Positions 1 through 5,836 of a stretch of DNA of 6,351 nucleotides are shown here, in pieces. The first letter of the stretch is position 1; every line of letters begins with the position of its first letter. The position numbers and the translations under genes were made by a program. Under the pieces are notes generated by a model that saw nothing but the letters and a program-made list of their open reading frames with translations, ran no database searches and was not told the origin of the DNA. The stretch comes from Candidatus Hydrogenedentota bacterium (GTDB lineage: Bacteria; Hydrogenedentota; Hydrogenedentia; Hydrogenedentales; JAEUWI01): positions 1 through 6,351 of the forward strand of contig JAUIKJ010000179.1 of the NCBI GenBank assembly GCA_030430835.1, read 5' to 3'.

Positions 1-10
1 CTATATCCGA

Positions 11-16
11 TATATT
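11..16 (+). promoter_or_regulatory. Possible -10 element upstream of the chimeric ORF
   Basis: TATATT differs by one base from the TATAAT consensus. It sits 40 bases before the ATG at 56, which would place a transcription start near 23. The matching -35 would lie outside the window, so this is a weak call made in an AT-rich stretch (about 32% G+C over 1-60) where such hexamers occur by chance. Confidence 0.25.
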
Positions 17-31
17 GTCGTAAATTTGCTC

Positions 32-50
32 GCAATTAATTTTTAATTGC
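32..50. repeat. Perfect AT-rich inverted repeat (8-bp arms, 3-base centre)
   Basis: GCAATTAA (32-39) is followed by TTT and by its exact reverse complement TTAATTGC (43-50). It ends five bases before the ATG at 56 and occupies the place where a ribosome binding site would normally be. It could be an operator for a dimeric repressor, or a hairpin that shields the start codon. No terminator-like T-run follows it. Function is unproven. Confidence 0.5.
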
Positions 51-55
51 AGTCC

Positions 56-136
56 ATGTCTACTCCCAAAATTTTACTCGAAGGCCTTACCTATGACGAT
101 GTTCTATTGGTTCCAGCCTATTCTGAGGTGCTGCCC
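56..136 (+). other. guaB: guaB 5' fragment (27 codons)
   Basis: These codons encode the conserved IMPDH opening (LTYDDVLLVPAYSEVLP), which normally leads directly into the V/D-rich strand and the TIM barrel. Here the similarity stops after the proline at 134-136. Codon choice is AT-leaning (TTA, CTA, TTG, ATT, TCT, CCA), unlike the GC-ending codons that begin right after it. The fragment is far too short for any IMPDH function. The identification rests on a short but very characteristic motif. Confidence 0.8.
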
Positions 137-772
137 TATGTGACCAGCGATTGCGTCATGCGGGTGGACCTGGGCAGCGTCGTCTGCACCCAGCCGGACG
201 GTTCCCAGGCCCAACGCTTCTTCCAGAGCACCTGCCGCGTGGGTATGGGCGCCGAGGTGGTCTACCGGGCCAATACGACCCACAAGCGCTTCGGCGGCTT
301 TTTGACGTTTCTTTGGGCTACGGTGCGCACCCTGCTCGTATACCGCGACAAGGTGATTCGCTTTGACATTGACAACGAGGTCTTCGAACAGCAGACGAAA
401 GAACTCATCGCGGCGAAAGGCCAGTTTGACGGTGGTGGAATGCACACGGCCCCCTTTGCCCGCCTCGACAATGGTGCCTTCGACATCTATATCATCGGAA
501 AGATTGCGCTCTGGGATGCACTGATTAACCTGCAGAAAATCTATACCGGCCGGATGACCGATCGTCCGGACGTGGTGAAATATCTGCGTGCAAAACGGAT
601 TGCGGTGGAATCCCGGGAGACGGTCCGTGTTCAGGTTGATGGCGAAAATCCGGGCTTCCTCCCCGCCACCATCGAAGTGCTTCCCCGCGCGATCAACATG
701 GTTGTGGGGGAGATACCGCAGCCCGCGCCCGCGCTCAATCCCCAGCGTCAACCGCAAGCAGTGACGTCATAA
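56..772 (+). CDS. Chimeric ORF: IMP dehydrogenase N-terminus joined to C-terminal part of a diacylglycerol kinase/YegS-type lipid kinase
   Basis: The 238-residue product has two unrelated parts. Residues 1-27 carry the IMP dehydrogenase opening, with LTYDDVLLVP at 11-20 followed by AYSEVLP. Residues from about 28-36 to 218 match the second half of the DAGK/YegS/LCB5 lipid kinase family: RVDLG (36-40), RFFQSTCRVGMGAEV (54-68), GGGMHTAPFARLDNG (126-140), and VQVDGENPG (192-200) with a following P-x-x-I-x-V-L-P stretch. In that family the DGE motif is linked to catalysis, but the N-terminal nucleotide-binding domain with its GGDGT-type motif is absent. The protein should therefore not work as a lipid kinase, and nothing of the IMPDH active site is present. 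The ATG at 56 is chosen because it gives the usual IMPDH start; an in-frame TTG lies at 47. No Shine-Dalgarno sequence precedes either. The frame is open throughout. Real rearrangement or assembly join cannot be decided from the sequence. Domain calls are firm; status as an expressed gene is doubtful. Confidence 0.8.
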   Translation: MSTPKILLEGLTYDDVLLVPAYSEVLPYVTSDCVMRVDLGSVVCTQPDGSQAQRFFQSTCRVGMGAEVVYRANTTHKRFGGFLTFLWATVRTLLVYRDKVIRFDIDNEVFEQQTKELIAAKGQFDGGGMHTAPFARLDNGAFDIYIIGKIALWDALINLQKIYTGRMTDRPDVVKYLRAKRIAVESRETVRVQVDGENPGFLPATIEVLPRAINMVVGEIPQPAPALNPQRQPQAVTS

Positions 773-1199
773 AGGCATCGGCACGTTCGGCAATTCCCGG
801 TACCGTGCTCTCGCGGGGTCCGGCCACGTTCAGTGTCTGCACCGCATAGGGGCGCAGCCAATCGAGCACCTCTTCGACCGACCTTCCCTGGGAAAGGTCG
901 GCCACGTAGTAGGGTCTCCCCGTCTGCTTGGCGTACACGATGGTCAGCGCCGTGCCCCCTTCGGGTGCACCCTCGCAGATGATCAGCGTTGCGTCCGAGT
1001 CCTCGACGTTCAGCCGGGTGCGCACGGCATATTCACGGGATTCGCTCTCGGTCAACGGATAACGCGCGGGAATGCGTCCGTCTTCGGCGAGCCGGCCCTG
1101 CGGACACCAGCCACCGCACGCGATGCCAGCGCGCAACGCGGCGTCGAGCGCGCCCCGATCCACGCCGGTCTGTCCGCCGGACACCACCCGCGTGATCAT
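735..1199 (-). CDS. Putative molybdenum-cofactor carrier protein (cpYpsA/SLOG-like family)
   Basis: The 154-residue product matches the family annotated as putative molybdenum carrier (cpYpsA-related, Rossmann-like LOG/YpsA superfamily). The signature is clear: SGGQTGVDRGALD at residues 7-19, GGWCPQGRLAEDG at 29-41, RYPLTE at 46-51, RTRLNVEDSDATLI at 60-73 and the phosphate-loop-like EGGT at 80-83. Length is typical, and no signal peptide or membrane segment is seen, so it should be cytosolic. Algal relatives bind molybdenum cofactor, but for most bacterial members the ligand is unknown and nucleotide-type ligands are possible. The start at 1199 fits the family N-terminus; an upstream extension of the frame is not family-like. 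Its ATG overlaps the stop of the preceding acetyltransferase gene as ATGA, implying translational coupling. Its 3' end overlaps the convergent chimeric ORF by 38 bases. Confidence 0.88.
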   Translation of the reverse strand: MITRVVSGGQTGVDRGALDAALRAGIACGGWCPQGRLAEDGRIPARYPLTESESREYAVRTRLNVEDSDATLIICEGAPEGGTALTIVYAKQTGRPYYVADLSQGRSVEEVLDWLRPYAVQTLNVAGPRESTVPGIAERADAFMTSLLAVDAGD

Positions 1200-2194
1200 C
1201 GGCGCGAGGCTTGATCGGCGCTCCAATGCAGGCTGTAGCGCGCCGTGCGGGTCACCGCACCCATCCGGCTGCAGCCGCGTTGCATTCCGCCGTTGAGCGC
1301 ATGGGTGAAGACTTCGGCCAGTTGGACGCCGCGTCCCTCCAGCCAGGTGAGGCCATCGTGCACCAGGGCCATCAACACACCGTGACGCCGCGCGTCCGGA
1401 TGCACCGCCGTCAGTTCGAGGCTGGCAAGCTTCGCGCCGGTCACCGCCTCGTAATCCGGCTGCAGGCGCCAGGTGCAATAGCCTGCGAGTTTTCCGTCCA
1501 GCTCCGCGAACTGTACCCGATCGGCGCGGCCACGCAATGAGTTCATCGCCCACGCGCGAAAGAGATCCGGTACTTTCTGGGGCGGAAGATAGGCATCCGC
1601 GGCGAAACGGCTCAGGGTATCGATGGAGGCTGCCGCAAGATCGCCGAGGGCTGCCACTTCATCCTCCCGCGCACAGCGCACCCGCACGGCGCTCGCGGGT
1701 GGTGGAGTGCGCGCTCGCCGCACTTCCCAGTCCATGCCGAGATTGCACGCCACGACCCTGAATCCCAGGGCGGTGGCGGCTTCGATCGCCGCGATATCCG
1801 TTACGCGAAGGGGCAGGTCGATGTGCTGAATCCCCGCATCCGACGCGGCGGTGAGCAGCGCACTGAACAGCGCACGGCTTTCGTGTAGACCGGCATTGCC
1901 GGGAGAGAGATAGACCCCGCCGATGCGGGCCATCGGCAGCCCGAAGATGCCACTGTCCCACGGGAGCGGCGTCAAGCTTGCGCAGGCCTTCCCGGCGCAA
2001 AGCGCCACGGTGCCATCGGTCTTTGCGAGCGCCTCGATCTCACGCCGCGCAAGGTCCCGGGCATGTTCGGGGGCGGTTGCCGGTAGATAGTCCCAGGGCC
2101 GTGACGTGACGCCCTCCGGCAGTTCGAAGGTGGACAGCGTGAGTGGCCGTGGTTGCAGCGTTTTCTGCGTCATGTGCGCGGGGTCACGTGTCAT
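1196..2194 (-). CDS. WecD/RffC-like GNAT-family N-acetyltransferase
   Basis: The 332-residue product resembles the WecD/RffC type, enzymes that acetylate the 4-amino group of dTDP-4-amino-4,6-dideoxy sugars using acetyl-CoA. An N-terminal half carries LPWDSGIFGLPMARIGGVYL (77-96), the WDS-x-x-FG-x-x-x-AR motif seen in that group. A C-terminal GNAT domain (about 168-325) holds ELTAVHPDARRHGVLMALV (260-278), fitting the acetyl-CoA-binding R/Q-x-x-G-x-A/G loop, and a final RYSLHW segment. It is predicted cytosolic. The exact sugar substrate cannot be read from sequence. The start is uncertain: ATGs lie at 2206, 2194 and 2173. The one at 2194 overlaps the glycosyltransferase stop (2184-2186) and has GGAAG about 12 bases upstream, whereas 2173 has no visible ribosome binding site. 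Lying between a glycosyltransferase and a coupled downstream gene, it fits an envelope-glycan modification role, which is inferred. Confidence 0.82.
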   Translation of the reverse strand: MTRDPAHMTQKTLQPRPLTLSTFELPEGVTSRPWDYLPATAPEHARDLARREIEALAKTDGTVALCAGKACASLTPLPWDSGIFGLPMARIGGVYLSPGNAGLHESRALFSALLTAASDAGIQHIDLPLRVTDIAAIEAATALGFRVVACNLGMDWEVRRARTPPPASAVRVRCAREDEVAALGDLAAASIDTLSRFAADAYLPPQKVPDLFRAWAMNSLRGRADRVQFAELDGKLAGYCTWRLQPDYEAVTGAKLASLELTAVHPDARRHGVLMALVHDGLTWLEGRGVQLAEVFTHALNGGMQRGCSRMGAVTRTARYSLHWSADQASRR

Positions 2195-3134
2195 CGGCTG
2201 GCGCATCTTCCAATACGCTGCCCACGATGTAGTAGGGCCGCTGCTGGACCTCGACGTAGATGCGGCTCACGTATTCGCACAGGATGCTGATACACACCAT
2301 CTGCACGCCCGCGAGAAAGAAGAGCAACGCCGACACCGTCGCGAGTTCGTTGAAGTTGCCCATGGTCAAGCGCAGGAACAAGATGCGCACGGTCATCCCG
2401 AAGCCGATCAGGGAGATCAGGGCGCCCGCCGTACCCACCAGTTTCACCGGGGCAGTGCTGATACTGACGATCATGTCAAAGTTTACGCGCAGGAGCGCGA
2501 AGAGTCCGTATTTGCTCTCGCCCGCGGCGCGGCTCCGGTGCGCCACCTTCACCTCCCCCACCTTCACGCCCAGCCAAGCGGTTTCCGCAGGAAGGTAGCG
2601 CGCGTGATGCGTCGAGAGACACAGCCGGTCGATTACCTCGCGGCGATAGGCCTTGATCCCCGAACCGAGATCGTTGATTTCCGAGCCCGTAATCTTCGAT
2701 ACCGTACCGTTGATCGCGCGGGATGCCATTCGCCGCAGCACGCTGTCCTGGCGTTGCTCACGCCAGCCTTGCACCACATCGAAGCCCTCGTCCAACTTCT
2801 CGACGAGCTTCGGGATTTCCGAGGGGGGATTCTGGAGATCCGCATCGATCGTGACCACGATGCGGCCGCGCGCCTGGGCGAAGCCCGCGTAGGTCGCGGG
2901 GTTCTGGCCGAAGTTGCGCGCCAGGCCGACCACCCGCAACCGCGGCTCCCGCTCACGGATCGTCGCGAGCACGGCGAAGCTGTTGTCTCGGCTGCCGTCG
3001 TCCACGGTCACGATCTCGAAGGCGCGCCCCATCGGTTCCATCGCGTGGACGATTTCGTCGACGAGCCGTTCCAGGTTTGGCGCCTCGTTGAATACGGGAA
3101 CGACGATTGAAATCTCGGGTGTTTCCAAAGACAT
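2184..3134 (-). CDS. GT2-family polyprenyl-phosphate-type glycosyltransferase (ArnC/DPM1-like) with two C-terminal TM helices
   Basis: The 316-residue product is a GT-A fold family 2 glycosyltransferase of the dolichol-phosphate mannosyltransferase/ArnC/GtrB type. Visible motifs are ISIVVPVFNEAPNL (8-21), TVDDGSRDNS (43-52), LARNFGQNPATYAGF (71-85), the metal-binding DADLQNPP (97-104), DLGSGIKAYRREV (155-167) and GESKYG (205-210). Two membrane segments follow (about 229-255 and 264-288), then EYVSRIYVEVQQRPYYIV (287-304), a tail typical of enzymes that load a sugar onto undecaprenyl phosphate at the inner membrane. The sugar is not predictable. The ATG at 3134 is chosen because the family N-terminus begins directly before SIVVPVFNE; a longer frame back to 3209 adds 25 non-family residues. 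No strong Shine-Dalgarno is visible. It lies 87 bases after the FlgT-like gene, and its stop overlaps the next gene's likely start. Confidence 0.93.
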   Translation of the reverse strand: MSLETPEISIVVPVFNEAPNLERLVDEIVHAMEPMGRAFEIVTVDDGSRDNSFAVLATIREREPRLRVVGLARNFGQNPATYAGFAQARGRIVVTIDADLQNPPSEIPKLVEKLDEGFDVVQGWREQRQDSVLRRMASRAINGTVSKITGSEINDLGSGIKAYRREVIDRLCLSTHHARYLPAETAWLGVKVGEVKVAHRSRAAGESKYGLFALLRVNFDMIVSISTAPVKLVGTAGALISLIGFGMTVRILFLRLTMGNFNELATVSALLFFLAGVQMVCISILCEYVSRIYVEVQQRPYYIVGSVLEDAPADDT

Positions 3135-3221
3135 GCGTATGGAATCCGTGGCGTTTGAGGCGGAGCATACCGGAACCTCGGCAGGTGGAACAATCAGCCG
3201 CCGAAGCACGGGGTCCGGGAA
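3135..3221 (-). other. Intergenic spacer between the FlgT-like gene and the glycosyltransferase gene
   Basis: This is the only non-coding gap of note inside the downstream block. I see no T-run hairpin and no convincing promoter hexamers. The spacer could be a leader for the glycosyltransferase. The same frame also stays open back to 3209, so a longer protein cannot be formally excluded. Confidence 0.4.
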
Positions 3222-4343
3222 TCAGAAACTGACGGTGATCTTTTTTCCAACCACACTGAGCACGTCGAGCTTGCGCCCCTCGCAGACCACGGGGGCGAGC
3301 ATATCGGCAAGCCGCACCATCTCACCGCTATAGGTCACGCGCAACCGTGCCAGGTTGTCCGCGTAAAAAGTCTCTTCGGCCGCGCGCACGGCGTCGTCCG
3401 CCAATAGGTATTGAATCAGTGCCGCTACACGTTCGGGTTTTCCCGGCTGCTCCACCGTGATCAGGATCTCATCCCCAGCGCCCATGGCCAGCATGGCGAG
3501 GACCACCGTGTCGATCACGCGGCCGGTAACCCGCAGGCACGCGTCGCGCGCGGCTTCCTCGCCGTTGATCCAGGGATCGGTGCCGTGGATAACGCCGCTG
3601 GAACTGAGTTCTTCCAGCATCTTGCCGTCACTTGCGCGAAAGACCTTGAGCACCACATCGGCCTGGGTGCGCACCAGTTCCCCGGCTTCGGGGGCGGTGC
3701 CCGAGTCCGGCGTATCGTCGGTCGCGGTGCCGACGATCACCACGTCCGCATCGCGGGATCGGGCGAACTCGCTACCCGACGCCACCCCACCCTGCACGAT
3801 GGCCAGCATGGACGCGTGGGTGAAGGTGTCGTTGAGCGCTTCCACGCCCGACACGTCCATGCCCGCCTTCTCGAGGCCATCACGCAGCGCCACCTCGGCC
3901 ACGCCAAAATCCGGCACCGTCAAGATTTTCGCCGGGCCAACCTTCTCGGCAATCAACAGTTGGATCCGTGGCGCCTCTACGAGGCGGGGCAGCATCAGGG
4001 CCGCCACGTCCCGGTGCAAGGGCTTCAAGGCGACCTGCGCGTCAATTTCGACACGGGTCATCTCGCCTATCGCGTCCTCCCGGAGCACATCGTAGTGCGG
4101 CACATAGCCGGCGGCATTGCGAAACACGGCCCGGTAGTCGCGCAAGTCGACGGCACCCACCAGCGTGGTTAGAACATCGGCCAGCGCCTGTTCACGGGCG
4201 TTGGCGATGGCCGCGTCGCGCGCGGCGAAGCCCAGCCCCTCGGCACGGCCCTCGCTGCGCACGACAATCGTTTCCTCCTGTGCGCCTGCGGGGGACACAA
4301 GGGCGAGTAAGACTATGGCTAGGGCGCGGGGTAGGCGTGACAT
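3222..4343 (-). CDS. Exported FlgT-like protein (FlgT N-domain, TolB-like middle region, unassigned C-terminal region)
   Basis: The 373-residue product starts with a signal peptide: basic MSRLPR, a hydrophobic stretch at 8-16, and a likely cleavage after PAGA at 18-21. There is no lipobox cysteine, so it should be a free periplasmic protein. Residues about 25-112 follow the FlgT N-terminal pattern: VVRSEGRAEG, AARDAAIANAREQAL (40-54), an NAAGYVPHYDVL segment (77-88) and alternating strands ending in VEIDAQVAL. Residues about 125-285 (IQLLIAEKVG, VPDFGVAEVALRDGLEKAGM, DADVVIVGTA) resemble the TolB-N-like middle domain of FlgT or CsgG-type proteins. Residues 290-373 form a strand-rich domain I cannot name. 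FlgT is a flagellar H-ring protein, but no flagellar gene lies nearby, so a different envelope role is likely. The ATG at 4343 gives the best signal peptide; an ATG at 4355 is possible. Fold assignment is moderate. Confidence 0.72.
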   Translation of the reverse strand: MSRLPRALAIVLLALVSPAGAQEETIVVRSEGRAEGLGFAARDAAIANAREQALADVLTTLVGAVDLRDYRAVFRNAAGYVPHYDVLREDAIGEMTRVEIDAQVALKPLHRDVAALMLPRLVEAPRIQLLIAEKVGPAKILTVPDFGVAEVALRDGLEKAGMDVSGVEALNDTFTHASMLAIVQGGVASGSEFARSRDADVVIVGTATDDTPDSGTAPEAGELVRTQADVVLKVFRASDGKMLEELSSSGVIHGTDPWINGEEAARDACLRVTGRVIDTVVLAMLAMGAGDEILITVEQPGKPERVAALIQYLLADDAVRAAEETFYADNLARLRVTYSGEMVRLADMLAPVVCEGRKLDVLSVVGKKITVSF

Positions 4344-4370
4344 GCCCGGGTACATCCAGGAAAGCGTGAT

Positions 4371-4412
4371 AAAAAAACTATAGCACACCCCGGATTCCGG
4401 GGTGTGCTATAG
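4371..4412 (-). terminator. Strong intrinsic terminator after the YugP-like gene
   Basis: The arms at 4378-4394 and 4396-4412 are exact 17-base reverse complements around a single central base, with the GC core CCCCGG/CCGGGG. On the minus strand the hairpin is followed at once by seven T residues (4377-4371), the layout of a Rho-independent terminator for transcripts coming from 4429. On the plus strand no T-run follows, so termination there would be weak. The hairpin begins 16 bases after the stop codon of the upstream gene. Confidence 0.92.
4377..4385 (-). promoter_or_regulatory. Possible extended -10 promoter inside the terminator arm
   Basis: On the minus strand the distal arm of the terminator runs into TGCTATAGT, which matches an extended -10 (TGn plus TATAAT with one mismatch). 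A start point near 4370 would give a leader of about 15-27 bases before the ATGs of the FlgT-like gene at 4355 and 4343. No convincing -35 is seen at 17 bases spacing, as expected only if the extended element suffices. The call is tentative. Confidence 0.3.
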
Positions 4413-4428
4413 AACCGTCGCGATCGGA

Positions 4429-5118
4429 CTAGTCGCGGTTGTTCGCGATCATCATGTAGTAGAGCAACCAGAGGACGCTCGTGGCCGCGGCCGCGACATA
4501 GGTCAGCGCCGCCGCGTTGAGCACGCTCTTCGTGCCCTTCAGTTCGTCCGCCGTCATCATGCCGCCATCCGCGAGCGCCACCACCGCGCGCTTGCTCGCG
4601 TTGAACTCCACCGGCAGCGTGATCAGCGTGAAGGCCACCGACGCCGCGAACATCCAGATGCCGAGCGTCAGCAAGAAGGGAAACTGCGCGAAGATAAGGC
4701 CCGCGAAGATGAGCGGGAAGGCCAGTTTCGAGCCGAGGTTCGCCACCGGGTACATCAGCGAGCGCATCTCCAGCGGTGCATAGCCGTAGGCGTGCTGAAT
4801 CGCGTGGCCCACTTCGTGCGCGGCGATGCCCAGCGACGCGATGCTCCGCCCGGAATAGACATGCTCGGACAAGCGCAGCGTCTTGCTACGCGGGTCATAG
4901 TGGTCCGTCATCTCGCCCGCAATCGGCTCGATGGTCACGTCGTCAATGTCGTATTCCCGGAGGATCTGCTGTGCAATCTGTACCCCGGATACCCCCGAGC
5001 GCACCCCCACTTGCGAGTACTTGGCATAGGCCATCTTGACCTTGCCCTGCGCAAGCATGGAAAAGACGAAGGTCAGCCCAAAAATACCCAGACTGATCGG
5101 GTCAAAACTCATCAACAT
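4429..5118 (-). CDS. yugP: YugP-like neutral zinc metallopeptidase (Zn_peptidase_2), membrane protein
   Basis: The 229-residue product is the usual length for the YugP/PF04298 family. It has an N-terminal membrane segment (about 5-24), the conserved patch RSGVSGVQIAQQIL (40-53), YDPRSKTLRLSEHVYSGRSI (74-93), the zinc motif HEVGHAIQH (101-109), and the family-specific LPVEFNASKRA (168-178) whose glutamate is a likely third zinc ligand. Further membrane segments lie at about 131-147, 150-170 and 203-224. The presumed catalytic HExxH residues are intact. The natural substrate of the family is not established. Its ATG at 5118 is two bases from the bactofilin stop, with GAGG 13 bases upstream; a second ATG lies at 5112. 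It closes the ATPase-bactofilin block and is followed by the strong terminator. Confidence 0.93.
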   Translation of the reverse strand: MLMSFDPISLGIFGLTFVFSMLAQGKVKMAYAKYSQVGVRSGVSGVQIAQQILREYDIDDVTIEPIAGEMTDHYDPRSKTLRLSEHVYSGRSIASLGIAAHEVGHAIQHAYGYAPLEMRSLMYPVANLGSKLAFPLIFAGLIFAQFPFLLTLGIWMFAASVAFTLITLPVEFNASKRAVVALADGGMMTADELKGTKSVLNAAALTYVAAAATSVLWLLYYMMIANNRD

Positions 5119-5120
5119 CG

Positions 5121-5795
5121 TTATTTCTTCGCCTCATGTTTTGGCGATTTCTGCGACTGTTGCTGCGACGGCGCACGCATCGTGACGCGGCCGTTCAGCA
5201 TCGCGCCTTCCTCCATCATGAGGCTGCGCGTGCGCAGGTCGCCTTCTACTTTACAGGTCTGCCCCAAGAGAACCGCTCCCGGGGTCGTCACATTCCCATA
5301 CACCTGGCCCGCGACTCTTATTCGCTTGCCCGCAATCACGTCCGCATTGAGCCGGCCATTCTGTCCCAGGTCCAGTTCGTCCGAGCATTCCACGCGGCCG
5401 TCGACCAGGCCTTCCACCCGGCAGGAACCCGCACGGACATTGCCAGAAATCAGCGCGCTGGCCCCAAGAAAGAGGCGGCCTTCGACCGTAATGTCACCGT
5501 CGATACGGCCATTGATCTCCGTGTCGGAGCCGCCCGTCAGGGAGCCCTCGATGATAACCCCTTCCGGGATGACCATCTTCTGTGCGGTCACTGTCTTGGC
5601 GCGGCGCAGTGCGAGATCATCCGCGCCCACGTTCGGCGTGCTCGCCGTTTCCTGGACCGCGTCGCGGGTCCGTTCCGGGCTGCGTCCCGTCTGGATCGCG
5701 TCGTCAAAGCTTTGGCTCAGACGGCCGAGCAGCCCTTTTTTCTTGGCTTTTTCAAGGTCCTTAAAATCGCCTTCTGCATTCAGGTCAAGTTCCAT
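5121..5795 (-). CDS. Bactofilin family polymer-forming cytoskeletal protein
   Basis: The 224-residue product has the bactofilin (DUF583) beta-helix core at about 78-206. This is a run of short strand repeats with regular glycines: VIIEGSLTGGSDTEINGRIDG, DITVEGRLFLGASALISGNV, VEGLVDGRVECSDELDLG, RIRVAGQVYGNVTTPGAVLLG and KVEGDLRTRSLMM. Bactofilins polymerise without nucleotide and scaffold envelope or division proteins. The core is preceded by an unusually long polar N-terminal arm of about 77 residues, containing a lysine-rich, possibly amphipathic stretch (FKDLEKAKKKGLLGRLSQSF, 11-30), and followed by a Q/K-rich tail. The ATG at 5795 is preferred because GAGAAG lies a few bases upstream; a TTG at 5834 would add 13 residues. 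It sits 41 bases after the ATPase gene and two bases before the protease gene, so co-transcription is likely. Confidence 0.93.
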   Translation of the reverse strand: MELDLNAEGDFKDLEKAKKKGLLGRLSQSFDDAIQTGRSPERTRDAVQETASTPNVGADDLALRRAKTVTAQKMVIPEGVIIEGSLTGGSDTEINGRIDGDITVEGRLFLGASALISGNVRAGSCRVEGLVDGRVECSDELDLGQNGRLNADVIAGKRIRVAGQVYGNVTTPGAVLLGQTCKVEGDLRTRSLMMEEGAMLNGRVTMRAPSQQQSQKSPKHEAKK

Positions 5796-5836
5796 GGTTC
5801 TTCTCGCAACCCCGCTAATCGTTTGTTCGGGCAAAA

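Noticed and set aside
56..136. A functional leader peptide or small regulatory protein at the start of the chimera
   Set aside because: The residues are simply the conserved opening of IMP dehydrogenase, and no stop codon ends the reading frame after them.
878..901. Hairpin CCGACCTT...AAGGTCGG
   Set aside because: It lies in the middle of the carrier-homologue coding sequence without a T-run, so it is probably coincidental.
1200..1553. N-terminal extension of the molybdenum-carrier frame back to 1553
   Set aside because: The extra residues are Arg/Gly-rich, lie within the acetyltransferase gene in another frame, and the family N-terminus begins at the ATG at 1199.
2106..3110. A plus-strand open frame of 334 codons opposite the glycosyltransferase
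   Set aside because: It has a low-complexity, His/Asp/Arg-rich composition typical of an antisense reading, while the minus strand carries all GT2 motifs.
3411..4172. Plus-strand open frame opposite the FlgT-like gene
   Set aside because: The composition looks like a shadow translation, with no motif and no ribosome binding site. The opposite strand has a signal peptide and domain patterns.
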